NCBI GenBank assembly: GCA_037957365.1
Contig: JARHVA010003261.1
Span: 124,001-188,000, forward strand
Reading direction: 5' to 3'
DNA from: Torreya grandis
Taxonomy: Eukaryota > Streptophyta > Pinopsida > Cupressales > Taxaceae
Length of the DNA: 64,000 bases
Each line of letters begins with the position of its first letter. Within the stretch, counting starts at the first letter, position 1. Made by a program: the position numbers and the translations under genes. The notes under the pieces were generated by a model that ran no database searches, was not told the origin of the DNA, and was given only the letters and a program-made list of their open reading frames with translations. Positions 38,795-50,504 of the stretch are shown here, one piece after another.

Positions 38795-39522
38795 CAACAA
38801 TACTAATGTACAAGCTTAATTATGTGAATTCTATATACATAATTATGTTATCCCCCATAATGTGGAATGGAACCCCAATCTTTATGTATTAGATGTTTTA
38901 CTTGAAAATTTCTCTTCATATATGATAAATTAGAATAAAAGGTGTCAAGATTAGAAATATTATAGAGAAAGATAAAAATAATTTTCTTTAATGATGAAAG
39001 GGGAGGTTACTCAGTCTAAATATATATTACATGAATGGGTTTTCTTAATGAAAATGAAAAAGGTTGCTTCCTAGTTTGTGAAATAGAAATTGGAAGCTCA
39101 GAACCACTATCTCACATCATTAGCTAAAGTAGGTAAAGAAGCATTCAGAGTGCTTTCATAACTATATGGAAATATCTTACCCCTGAATTAAAGAGGAAAG
39201 AACCATTCTCTCAATATAATCTCAAATCTTCCCTTGATCATGTTTATGCTTATATTGAAATTGTAAGAAGAAAAGGAATAAATTAGTTGGCTATCATTTT
39301 TCATCCACCAAAATTTTGGTATCCTATTCCAGATCAAATAGGGTAAGAACCAGTTACTAAGAGAATATAAAATAATTGGTGGCATATAATGGAGGCTTAC
39401 CATGGATTGTATGGTAAACATAGTGCTAGGGTATCTGAACCTTTTGACTTCAAGTTGTTGTGTGCCTTTTAAATGCATAATATTATTGCTTGAGGATGAC
39501 TAACACATTACATTTAAGGGTG

Positions 39523-40847
39523 TGATGAGTCATGTAATTAGTGTAATTTAAACCCCTAAAAACATTTTTTAGGCCTCTCATTATTAAAACTCCTTAGCCA
39601 TGTTTTGTATATTTTCCTACCAAGGCACTAAGAAAACATGATGCATATATTATGTCTTTTTATATGAATGAAATAGTTTTGATTTGTGATCAATATGCAT
39701 TGTGGTTATTTTTGTTATGATTGGTTTATTTCTAATTTACGTGTTCAAGTAATGTGAGTAAATAATACTATCATTTAATAATTGTGGGTATTGACAAGCA
39801 GTAGCAACTAAACAATGAGCTTATAGCTACTTGAAGATTGGCATGTCAAATATGTAACAACTTCCAATATTATATTTTGACCTATAGTTGTTGTAACACT
39901 ATATTTAGGCTATTTTTCATGATGTAAGAAACTAAATAACATATATTACATGTCAAAATATGGTGTTTATGGTTGAAGTAATTTGGTAATGGATATTTTT
40001 CATTAGACAAACTTCTATTATTATGATCTTTCAAAATATAACTTCCCATATTTTGTTTCCCTATAACCATTACTAGTAACATTATCTTAGGTTAGAATTA
40101 TTCATAAATTTTGTTTTGTAATCTTAGAATTTCTTGTTAAACATTAATTGATGTCCACCTCTGTATATAATTCAACAAGGACTTAGGCCATAGGTAATGC
40201 ATTAATAAGAAGCTTGAGTGTGAACAATAACATTATTTTCAATAGTTATCTTTTAAACCATTATTATATAAGTATTTAATTCCTACATTATTATGAATGA
40301 AATTAATATTTTGAATTAAAAGTGTTAAAACATAAAAGGAGGATTAGAAATCAACCCAAGTAAGGAGGGCCCATGTAGAAGGAGTTTTAATGAAGATCTT
40401 AGCTCATTAGATTAGTTAATTAGAATTGGTATGAAATAATCTATTTATATCTTTTGAATTATGTATATGTGTGAGCTAATTATTATAATTAATTCCTACA
40501 TTGTTTAATTACATTTGAATGATTGTTATTTTACTAAACGAAGCTTCTAACACAGTCAATTCAATTCATTTATTTCTTAAAAGTGTGATTTACTTCCAAA
40601 TACTTTCAATTCATGTAATCTCCTTTATATAATTGTGTTCCTATCTAAAATTGATATAAATCAACAAGTGAGTAAGCTTTGAACATATAGTGTTATCATC
40701 TCATCAAAGCTAAATGTACCTTGGGTTGATAATTAATGAAGAAAATTATTTTATAAGTTAAGTGACTGACCCATATTTTAATATCAGGTTGTACCTTTAG
40801 AGATTGGTCTATGCCATTTTAATTGGTGGTTAAAATTTTTATCATCA
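39523..40847 (+). repeat. Element A 3' LTR
   Basis: Starts TGATGAGTCATG and ends TTTTTATCATCA. It is followed by TSD TGCCT at 40,848-40,852. Confidence 0.88.
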
Positions 40848-40852
40848 TGCCT

Positions 40853-41472
40853 TTGTAGCCATGGACATGTGCATTAGCCTAGTACAATTAAATCAACACT
40901 AGTGTTTAGATTGGATGTAAGTTTCCAATATTTAATACTTACTAAAACTAGATGCAAACACCTAGATGCTTCTAGGTTCATCATCGACTTCACTTTGGTG
41001 CATTCATATCTGGGTCATGGACTATCATTCCATATAAAATGATCAAACCATAGTTCTTCATCTTCATATTGGTTGTGGTAAAAATGGTTTGATGGGCACA
41101 TGGTGTCAATCTACCCCAAATACTCCTCTATAAATGATCACTACCTATATATCCAATACTATGAAGAGGGATTCAGACTTATGTAGTTATCCCTTATGTG
41201 TTGGCTTGTGTGTGAATCAGGCAATGTGTGATAAGCATGTACAATAGTGACCTAGCTTATAACATAGAAAATATATATTTTGGGTTGATAATTAAATTTT
41301 TAAGACCTGTATATGTGTTTTATCTATGATTGATATGGAAATAGGAGAAAATATGGAAGTTTTACTCACTTGAGTGCATGATTGAATGTTCTTTGGTATA
41401 AATGTTAGGTCTATGTTAGGTGAGTTTAGAGTGAGGAGTGATCATGCATATATACAACTCATATATAGAGAA
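40853..41472. other. Flank between elements A and E, probably part of element H's LTR
   Basis: Before the insertions this 620-bp segment joined 14,044 on the left and 52,317 on the right. On the minus strand near 41,130 there is a TATA-like ATTTATAGAGG, which with the primer-like site near 14,030 would suit an LTR of H. No gene seen. Confidence 0.3.
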
Positions 41473-41645
41473 TATCTTGTAGAGTAAAAAAAACTCTACA
41501 TTTTATTTTGAGTTTCAGTTGTGCACTCCAAGTTTTATCCCTGCATGTTTTCATTTTAAAGCAGTGAAGTTTTTTGACACAGAGCACAGGTGCGAGTTTC
41601 TTTTTGCCTAAATTTTGTGTAAGTATCAAAGTCATGTGGAAGCTG

Positions 41646-43040
41646 CCAAGTGTCATTGGGTGAGACACATTTTATAATTACTATAAGTTACTCAGAATGT
41701 GCCACATTTCCCATGGTAACTCAATGGAGCGTGACAAGTGTTGGCATCCATGTTTCAAATTTATTATGAGTTTCAAAAATCTTATTTCAATAAGCTTCTC
41801 TCAGGGTCAAGTGGAAGGTGCCAAGTGGAAACTACAGAAAGTTTAAATATGTTTTTCTAAAAATAGTGAAAGCTGCCACGTGCCCCTAACTAAAAGCAAT
41901 GAAAGCCACCAAGTGTCAACATCCGTAGTTTCTTAATTTTTTTCATTGATTGAATAAAGATTGTGGTGGGCCCCAAGTTTTGTTTCTAAAGTAAGCAGAA
42001 GCCACCAAGTGTCATCATCCATTTGAATATAAAATGAGGCCTGAATGTTTCTATAGTATAGCCAGAGCATCACATAGACCACCATGTGTCACCTTCTGTA
42101 GGTTTCTCAAAAATTATCTAAAGCTTCTATAGACAAGTGGAAAGTGCCACCTGTCCCCATTCCTATTTTGAATTTTCTTGGGCAAGAAGTGTTGTGGGTC
42201 CCATTTTTGGTAAGATGTTAAAGTTTCGAAGTAATGGACTATGATAGATATCAAAGATGGAGCACTCCTGAGCAAAGACACAGTAAAGAGTATAAGTTAC
42301 ACGGAAAGTGTCGTGTGTCTTCTGTATGTGCTATGGAAGTCACCAGGTGTCATTTTCTAGTGCCTCTTGAATAATGAGACAATTTTCAAGTAGAGTAAGT
42401 GGAACACGCTAAGGTCCTTACCTATTTCATAGTGAAAAGCATCATGTGTATCAAATTCAGCCAATGAAATTGTAGGGAGACTAAAATGTTTTAGATCCAA
42501 ATAATATCTTTTGTTAAACACTTTTAGTTCGGTTAGAGTTCAGTTAGACTATTGGATTGGGAACATATAGGTAATCTAGAGCTGGTCTAATGCTATAAAT
42601 ATGGGTACATATAGGCAATCTAGAGCTGGGCCTTGGGTTTTGTTTCTAAAGTAAGCAGAAGCTGCCAAGTGTCATCATCTATTTAAATATAAAATGAGGC
42701 TTGAATGTTTCTATAGTATAACTAGAACCTCACAAAGACCACCATGTGTCACCTTCCATAGGTTTCTCAAAAAGTACCTAAAGCTTCTATAGACAAGCAA
42801 AAGCTACCACGTGTCATTTGTTAAAGATCAATGAAAAGTGCCACCTATCCCCATTCCTCTTTTGAAGTTGCTCAGGCAAGAAGTGTTGTGGGTCCCATTT
42901 TCTATAAGATGTTAAAGTTTCAAAGCAATGGACTGTGACAAATGTCAAAGACAAAGCACTCCTGAGCAAAGACACAGTAAAGAGTATAAGTTATGTTGAA
43001 AGTTTCGTGTATCTTCTGTAAGTGCCGTAGAAGTCACCAA
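41646..43040. repeat. Array of CCACGTGTCA-like (G-box) motifs in E LTR
   Basis: A motif close to GCCACGTGTCA recurs every 30-90 bp upstream of the TATA boxes. Examples are CCAAGTGTCA at 41,646 and 41,909, CCACGTGCCC at 41,876, and CCACGTGTCA near 42,818. Many others have CCATGTGTCA, CCAGGTGTCA or CCACCTGTCC. The central ACGTG is the core bound by bZIP/bHLH factors in plants. Some variants (CATGTG) fit deamination of CACGTG. The 3' LTR holds the same array. Confidence 0.7.
42594..42601 (+). promoter_or_regulatory. Upstream (duplicated) TATA box in E 5' LTR
   Basis: TATAAATA within GCTATAAATATGGGT, in the first copy of the 660-bp duplication. It is followed by sequence that re-enters the repeat, so a transcript from here would include the second copy. 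Confidence 0.6.
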
Positions 43041-43287
43041 GTGTCATTTTATAGTGCTTCCTAAATAATGAGACAATTTTCAAGTAGAGTAAGTGGAACA
43101 TGCTAAGGTCCTCACATGTTTCACAGTGAGAAGCATCATGTGTATCAAATTTAGCCAATGAAATTGTAGGGAGACTAAAACATTTCAGATCCAAAGAATA
43201 TCCTTTGTTAAACACTTTTAGTTTGGTCAGAGTTTAGTTAGACCATTGGATTGGGAACATATGGGCAATCTAGAGCTGGTCTGATGC

Positions 43288-43295
43288 TATAAATA
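43288..43295 (+). promoter_or_regulatory. TATA box of E 5' LTR
   Basis: TATAAATA in GCTATAAATATGGGTG, about 570 bp before the LTR end. It is conserved in the 3' LTR at 51,736-51,743. Confidence 0.7.
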
Positions 43296-43863
43296 TGGGT
43301 GTAGAGATCACCAAAAGAAAAAAGAAGATAGAGAGAATTTTCTATGAGAGATTATTATCAAGAAGTTTTAGACTTTCTAGCTATGGCTAGGAATATCATT
43401 TGCCTTTGTTCTATTTTTCTTAAGTTAGAAGGTTTGTATAACTGTGCATGTATTTGTGCCTTTTATGTAATTAGAAAATTAATAAGACTGAGTTCTATGC
43501 CTTTGTTGATATTTTTTGTGTTATTGCAAGAATCATCTAAAGTTGTGAGCCTTTGAACCTATTGTTTTCATCTTTTACATTAATCATGCCTAGTTTTCTC
43601 TTTAATGTAATTGAATCCTAAATATAGTTTTCACTGTGCTTAGTATTGAGGATAAAATTAAACTCAGGCGCATCACCATAGTTAAAATCTTCTTTTGTTG
43701 CATTTGTGTTTCTATTTAATTTCTATCCTTTTTCCCACAATACTTTTGAGATAAAGAAGAGCCAGCTTCTTCAAAATATAGAGGTCATTTTAGGTCGCAA
43801 GTCCCACATTCTTGAAACTTCCCATTGTTGGTGTTGGAAATAGCACAATTTTAAGCATCAACA

Positions 43864-43886
43864 ATTTTTGGCATGCCTGGTGGGAC
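43864..43886 (+). promoter_or_regulatory. Element E primer-binding region
   Basis: ATTTTTGGCATGCCTGGTGG begins right at the LTR end, with TGG at 43,869-43,871. The layout is that of a primer site, but I cannot match it to a named tRNA. A near copy is at 63,971-63,990. Confidence 0.55.
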
Positions 43887-43917
43887 CAACATTTTTTTGA
43901 AATTTCTTTCAAGAAAG

Positions 43918-46248
43918 ATGTGTCTAGAGAGCTATAAGGAGTCAGAGCTATGGACCAGTAATAAGATCTCAATCTTTTATTACCACTAATTATTTGAAAG
44001 AATCAAAGCCATCAAGAAATCACCATTTGGTATGTATAATTACTTTACTCAGAACCATGGGTCCTATGTTCCTTCATATGTTTTTGATCAAGCTCAGGTT
44101 GCTCATAGAATCACCTCAAGCAATAAAGATGCATATAGTTATGAGTTTTGCCCTTCATAGGTCCAATATGACCAGCCTCAACCCTGTCATGAGCTATATC
44201 AATCTTATGCCCAGTCTTCCCAATATGTCATGTCTCATACTCAACCTAATCTCTTTACCAATCGACCCATTTCCACCTTCAAGAAAGCACTGCTGGGATA
44301 TGAAAAGTATATAGTAGAGATTGACAATAGAAGGGGATGTGGCCAAGAAATCCCTGATCATGTCATCCATCAAGTGAGAAATGCACTATATCTAGTTAAG
44401 AGTGAATGGACTCCCATTGAAAGAGCCAATTGGCAAAGGTTTACAAATGAGATGTTGGATGTGAGTGGCTTGATCACATCTTTGGAAGAGAAGATGAGTA
44501 TTCATAAAAGGCAATTTTACCAAGTATATCAACCTACATATCTACTACCCCAAGTTTCATATCAAACATATGAAACCCCTACTTATGAGCCAAGTCAAGC
44601 CTGTCAAGGTCCTTTCCCCAATCATGTTGAGGAAAGTTATGAAATAGTAAATCTAGCATTTAAGGCCAATCTTGATAAACAAATTGAATTGAAAAATATT
44701 CAAATGCAGTAGTCTATGTTGGTAACAAGGGAAGTGGAATTCAAACCCTCACTTTCCCCACACTTTGCAGCCTCATCTTCCCAAAGGAAAAGTTCTAATC
44801 ATAAGGTCATGAGTTGGAAACAAACAATGGAATCATGGGATAGAAAGGAGGAGAAAGACATTGTCCAAGAGTGTGAGGTACAAAATGAGGATAATACCTT
44901 TCAATTCCCTCCCACCTTTCCTCAAGAATCTTCTTATTTTTCATGGCAGCCTTCATGCACTCCCCACTTCTATGATGATTCCTATGAGCTCCAAGAAAGA
45001 CTCTTTCAAGAAAATATAGCTAAGAAAATTGAGGAATTAGAGGCAAAGGTGAGATTGCTTAGTGAAAGAGACATAGAGCTTTCAGACCTTAAATAGGAGC
45101 CTAAGCTAAAAGATACCTCTTCTACCAATTCTTAGGTCTCTCAACATGATGTCCAAATTCTGAGCTGGAAGAGGGAAAATCATGAACCAGCTCAGGACTT
45201 TGAAGAAGATAAAATTACTACCTCTTCCCAAGGGAAAAGTTCTAAATCCAAAGTCATGAGTTGGAAACAAACAATGGAATCATGGGGCAGAAAGGAGGAG
45301 GAGAAATTTTTTGCTCAAAGCCTTGAAGAAATCAAGGCTACTCTTACTGATGGTGATGATCAAGCAGAAGATCCTATATTTGAACACACCCCATCTACAC
45401 CCCTCCAGGAGAGCTATCAAGCCACATCTGATATAGATTCATCCCTTCTCAAAGAAGAACCTTTTTTTGAGGAAGCAAGTAAAGAGGAGTGTGCTCAGTT
45501 CATGGCTGGTCAGGGAGATTTCATGAGTGTAGATGAGAAGGAGATCACCATAGGTACACCCTTTGATGAACAAGAAGACAAGTCACAAGCTTTTAACTCT
45601 ATCTTTGATGAGGAAGACATAATTTTTGACCTTTTTCTCACTTTGCAAGACAACATTGAGGAGCATGGAAACTTCCTTGATCATGTTTTGAATGACTTAT
45701 TTGAATTCATTGGGGCAGGTTACACTATTCTTCAAGGAGACTGTGAGCTGGCTAAGCATGAAGAAGGCATCATTGAGACTCAAATAAATATGCAAAATTA
45801 CTGCAAGCTTTTAGGCTTATCCTTTCAAGTGGTTGATGAATCCAATGATGATATTTTTGAAGTCATTGAGGAGGATGATCATGTAATGGAATGTGATAAT
45901 GAGGCAAAAAGAGATAAGCCAAATAATGATGTATATCAAAAGGCTTATGGTGATGAGCCAATAGTCATCAATTTCTTGATGAGACATGCCAACATGAAGA
46001 ACCAGTGTTTGACAGGCTTCCAAGAACAAAAAGAGTATGTATATGTTGGAAGCATGTTTGACTCTGATCTACTCGGATGTAGGCCAATCAAGGTGGCAAA
46101 AAAGAAGAGCAAATCACCAGAGCTCCATCCCATTCATCCACTTATCTGGCACCATAAGTCTCCTTGCCATGAAGGACACTTCAGAAATATTCCCTTTGAT
46201 CCAGGAGGTAGGCGAATATACCTGGTTAGCTGTATCATAGTTAGATAG
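43918..46248 (+). pseudogene. Element E ORF1, about 777 codons, unidentified
   Basis: Start ATG 43,918-43,920 lies 54 bp after the LTR. The frame is kept to TAG 46,246-46,248, with stops TAA 43,987, TAG 44,158, TAG 44,710, TAG 45,094 and TAG 45,133; all can be Gln codons changed by C-to-T. The N-terminal part is Tyr/Gln/Ser-rich. A middle block at 44.27-44.5 kb (LLGYEKYIVEIDNRRGCGQE, then RNALYLVKSEWTP) is mixed and may be a folded domain. The C-terminal half (45,256-46,248) is very acidic. An in-frame duplicated motif, KVMSWKQTMESW, occurs at about 44,806 and 45,253. Heptad-like charged segments precede it (ENIAKKIEELEAKVRLLSER). No zinc knuckle or gag core is recognised. Its place suggests a gag role, unproven. 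Confidence 0.7.
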
Positions 46249-46715
46249 TTTCCCTTTCCTAGTTGCTCTATTTTCTTATTTTTCTTTCCCATTTTTTATT
46301 TTAATAAGTGTTCTTTGAACATGTGGCCATGACTCAGAGCCTTTTTCAAAATTTTCAAAACTCTTGACACATTGAATCTCTCGAATCTCCAGCATTCCCC
46401 AAGGTACCCTTATGCAGCCACTTTCATGACGTGTCTGACTCACTGTCCCACACAAATTTGGTAAGATTTACCAATGGTTATCTAGTTTTAATGCCAATTT
46501 TGAGACTTGATGGGTCATTAAATACCCAATAACAAGAGTTAAAGCTTAACAGTGTCTAAAGCTTAACAGTGTCTCAAACATTCCTGTGTCTGCTAAAAAA
46601 TCCCTATTACGTACATTTTTAGTTCATAGCAAACCTACTTAGTGAAAGTGCCTTCCCTATTACAAAGCTCCATACCTGTTACCATAGTTCACTATTTCCA
46701 AGTATAGATATATAT
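46249..46715. other. Spacer between E ORF1 and ORF2
   Basis: No coding. It contains a short direct repeat AAAGCTTAACAGTGTCT at about 46,541 and 46,558, and an AT-rich stretch just before the ORF2 start. Confidence 0.5.
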
Positions 46716-49700
46716 ATGGAGGGAACACAATCTTTGCAACAAGGGTCTAGAATTTATGAATCCATTGATAAGTTTCTCACAAGTAAATCATATGCTTCGG
46801 CCCCTGCACAACCCTTAAAGACCTATCCATGGACTAGAGTCCCTGAAGTTGGTTATGCAAATGACCCAACAAGGGTGAAGGATTTTGCAGATGGAATCAT
46901 GGACCAAATCCTTCACAAGCCTAGCAAAACTCTAAGAGAAGGGGCACATTAAAGATGTATTTAGAGGGCTAAGGTTGGACAATATGAAACATTTGCAATG
47001 AGGATATGGACTTCCCAACTAGCATAATTCATTGTCCCAGGTGTACATTCATTCCCTAACTTGGTTGAAATATGATCTAAATTATTTCATGTACCCTCAA
47101 ATACCATACAATAGGGTCCATTCATGGTGTAGATTACACCAAAGGCCATCAGGGACATGTTGGCCCTGCATCATGACAAGACAGCTACATTTCCCACCAT
47201 TGACAAAATGCAAAAAATGTGGGGAAACGTAAATAATCAATTGAGGTTTCTGAGATCAAAGTTGCAATTAGGGGAAGATGATACCACTATGCCAGTGCTA
47301 CCAATGGGAAGGGAACAATTTACATAGGCCAATTAAGAAGCACTTTCCATGATGGCATTCATTTTTGGAATGAAAGAGGATATAACTATCTATGAAGAAC
47401 AAATGGCCATTCTCTTCAGATTGAAAATTATTGACAAGTCTCAAGAATATCAGCTAGATTTCTCTGAGTAGATTACATATTCAATAGTTAAACAACTCAC
47501 CCAATTCAAATCTAAAGGGATTTTTAGGTATTCTTCTTATCTATTTCACCTTATGTTTTATCAAAACTCTAACATCTTTTCCCAATACATGCATCTAAGT
47601 ATATATGACCCAAGCTTCAGTTGACATGGAACTATTCATGTGTCTGCATGGACACATATCTTGTCTAAAACTAGTGACCCATACAAATTTTGGGAACTTT
47701 TTGCTACCCCTGCTTTTTGTCATCTAAGCCTAGAGCTGGTTGAAAATAGATTGACTCCAAGTGTCTCAAGCCTTATGACAAATTGCACTATTTCTTGTGA
47801 TTAATTTTTTGGATCCCATCATACTATTATTAGAGTCCATGGTTTTAGTGGAGAACCAATGTTGCTACCTAAGATTTTGACCCTTAGGTTAGCATTCTTA
47901 GAGGTCACTAGGCAAGCATCTATGGTGGATAATGAATATGGCACTGGGAAGAAAAAGAAAAAAATGTATGATGTTCCATGGGTAATGAACAACATGGCCC
48001 TAGAGGCCAGAGATGTTGAGCACATGTTGTTGAGAAAGTTAGCTTTCCTAGGCTTCTTTCTAATTGAAGATAAATAGGGATATGACCCAAATAGTTTCAT
48101 AACTTCATGGGTCAAGAATAACAAGGTCACTGCTAAAGTTGTGCATGAGGGCCATCTTTTTTGGGAAAATAGAAGAAATCCTAGGGAAGATATTCCTGAA
48201 TTTTATGTAGAATTGATGGATTTGCCCCTTCAAGAAGCTAGGCCATGGGAAATTTTTTATGTTAAGCAAAAGGATTTTGATTCTAAAATTAGAATGACTT
48301 CTAGTTTAAGGAGGGCATTAAAGAATAAAGACTAGAAACTTGAGAAAATAGAAGCCTATTGGAAATATAAGCAAGAGATTTATGAGACAACTCACTCTTT
48401 TGGAAATGTGGATGTAGATGAGAAATGGGAGAAACTCTGGGATGAATGTCATTTGTCTCCTATCTCTATCCCTAATACAAGTAATTTGTAGACATAAGGT
48501 GGAGAGTCAGAAACCAGAGTAGAATCCAATCATACATTGCAGACCCCAGGATAAACCTCAGCTACAGTCACTGTAACTATCTGGCCCTGACCTCTCAGTG
48601 CTATTGAAAAACAAAAGAGTGTGGTATCCTCACCACCCAAAGCTTATCCATCAGTGTTAGCCTTTGGGGTTCTCAGTTTTATATATTCACCACTAGCAGC
48701 AGTGATAAATGTTGAAGAGAAGGAAGCACAACTAGAAGAAGAAACACCAAGAAAATGTAAGAGGCTAAGGTTTCAGCTTGATTCAAAGGAGGAGGTAGAA
48801 CCCTCACAGCCCCAAACATTGAGTACATCAGTTGCTCCTTAGGTACATGTTATTTCTCTTTCTTCTTCTCAGTCTCTCTCTTCTTTTATAGGGGTGACAA
48901 TCCCATCTGGCCAAATAATATCTCCTGCCACCTTTGTTTTACCCATTTCTCATTTTGCCCCATCTATCCATACTCAGGCCATATAATTGCCTCATTTTCC
49001 CCCCTCTATCCCTAAGAAAGTACCTCCTCAAATTTCCCCTATCCAACATTTGGCTATTCCATATGGATTGCCATAAGGTTATCCTTTTGCGGGTGGGCAC
49101 ATTGCCTCTCCTTTTACCTTCCAGACTCAAGTAGATGCTACTAAGAAGGCTAGGGAAGCCTGAATGGAGAAAAAGAGGATAAAATATAATAAATCCCTGG
49201 CTACACCACATATGAGGTCACAATTTGACCCAATCTATCAGTAACTAACGGTGGCCAATTTGTCACCTAATATAGTCAAGCCAAATGAGCAGATGTAGCT
49301 TGAATATTATACAATGAATGTAGTGGCTATAGACATGTCTCTTTTCAGACCACAAGATAGGGTTGAGTTACTAAATAAATCCACTTCTATAGTAGCTAAT
49401 GATTATTTGAAAGTATCAAAGAAGCTATAGAAGATGGAGGCTGATCTAGCCCAAGAGAAGGCAAACTATAGCATTTTGACTATAGAAAGCAATACCAAGA
49501 ATAATGAAATAGAGAGTCTCAACAAATAGTTGCAAGATATTATTTTTGTTTAGACTCACTAGGCTATTTAGGCTCAAAATGATTCTTTGAAAGTAGGGCT
49601 AATGCAGGTGAAAGATGTAATGATAGCCTTAAGGTGGGAAAAGGTAACATTACAAGAAAAATGTGAGGAAAGCCTACTACAGGTCGCTCAACTTCAATAG

Positions 49701-50504
49701 AAGCTACTGAATGAGCAGAGCAATACCACTACTATACAGACCCAACTTCAATCTGAGTGACAAATGATAGAACAATTAATGTTTGAGTTGGCTAATAGGC
49801 CAAAGGATGTAGGGGTTTTGAATCTATTTAAAGAGATTTATGTATCAATATGGAAAAGAATCTCTGAGGAGATTACTCAGCTCAGACCCTCTCTCACCTT
49901 TCTACTAAATGCATAAAATTATGTGAAAATGTGGAGACTTTAGTTGAATACACTCTGTCCACTATCTCTTTGAGAGTGTTTGACTCTCAAATGCTGCTAC
50001 AAAAGCTATATGATGCAACTAATAGAATGTTATCAGCAGTAGGGATTAGTGACAAAATGATCACTGCTAAAAGAGTGAATGAAGTTCTCAATTGCAACTC
50101 TACAGTAATCAATTACAGATATCTTCTAGATGTGGTGAAAGAAGAAATCAAAGAAATGAAACAACACATTAAATATCTGGTGCAATTGGGTCTTCCCTCC
50201 CCTTTTCCTGATAGCAACACTGTGTTGATGGTTGATGATATTCAACCTTTATTGTTAGCCAGGAAAAGTGATCAGTCAATTTTCTAGGGTTTAAGAGATG
50301 AATTCATTAGTGCCTGAAGTGGAAGCTATCTTGATTCCCATGTCCCAGCTTGAATTTAAATTGAAGGCTACAGTTCATATTTTGCAAAAAAATTCACACA
50401 AGGATATCATCAACCTTGATTTAGCCTTCCACAAATTGTAAAATAAGTAGGGATTATCTGATGATGAGTGGTCTATTTATCAGACAGCCTTACTAAAGTT
50501 GTAA
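46716..50504 (+). pseudogene. Element E ORF2, about 1,260 codons, unidentified
   Basis: From ATG 46,716 one frame runs to about 49,914, with roughly 30 in-frame stops, nearly all TAG/TAA (a few TGA). Coding then shifts frame for 49,931-50,287 and returns for 50,298-50,504. The N-terminal third has blocks such as FADGIMDQILHKPSKTL, TPKAIRDMLALHHDK and GIFRYSSYLFHLMFYQN, loosely like the non-enzymatic plant-mobile-domain ORFs of plant elements (resemblance by eye only). A Lys cluster GTGKKKKKM (Lys 412-416, 47,949-47,963) could be a nuclear signal. After a Pro/Ser/Gln-rich linker (48.5-49.1 kb), a long coiled coil covers about 49.3-49.8 kb (KMEADLAQEKANYS, LQEKCEESLLQV). No catalytic motif is seen. 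Confidence 0.7.

Larger units (their letters stand above)
35598..39522 (+). other. Element A region after pol; possible degraded accessory ORF
   Basis: This is the continuation of A after the inserted C. Around 37.02-37.35 kb the + strand reads as broken protein (ARWLSNFEQLNRHDQDVTKE, FYNTFEDIKDNVKGM, later MCPNL), reminiscent of the non-enzymatic ORFs of large plant Ty3 elements, which may include env-like ORFs in this position. I cannot assign it. The last ~50 bp (CTTGAGGATGAC...TTAAGGGTG) have the usual look of the end of an Athila/Tat internal region. Confidence 0.35.
14050..40847 (+). mobile_element. Element A: old Athila/Tat-like Ty3 retrotransposon, split by nested insertions
   Basis: Related direct repeats begin TGATGA and end ATCATCA or TTCATCA at 14,050-15,373 and 39,523-40,847 (1,324 and 1,325 bp). 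They are flanked by a perfect TSD, TGCCT, at 14,045-14,049 and 40,848-40,852. A decayed tRNA-Asp-type primer site follows the 5' LTR and a short purine tract (TTAAGGGTG) precedes the 3' LTR. The + strand carries gag, protease, RT, RNase H and integrase remnants between 16.1 and 21.5 kb. Element C (14,001 bp plus TSD) is inserted at 21,587-21,591, leaving an ancestral A of about 12.8 kb, a usual size for Athila/Tat elements. The LTRs look only about 80% identical by eye, so the insertion is old. Confidence 0.88.
41478..43863 (+). repeat. Element E 5' LTR, with internal 660-bp duplication
   Basis: 2,386 bp, against 1,727 bp for the 3' LTR. The surplus is a direct duplication: 41,968-42,627 and 42,628 onward both start GGGCC..AAG/GGG TTTTGTTTCTAAAG and run through the same blocks. 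The promoter-proximal TATA is present in both copies. Confidence 0.92.

Noticed and set aside
38608..38892. 94-residue ORF
   Set aside because: Runs across the TA microsatellite (Ile-Tyr repeats); no motif.
42991..43215. Minus-strand 74-residue ORF, repeated at 51,439-51,669
   Set aside because: The similarity is only because both lie in the E LTRs; antisense to the transcript.
43344..43556. 70-residue ORF after the TATA box of the E 5' LTR, with a near copy at 51,792-51,977
   Set aside because: Present in both LTRs as untranslated leader; no motif and no conservation beyond that of the LTR itself.
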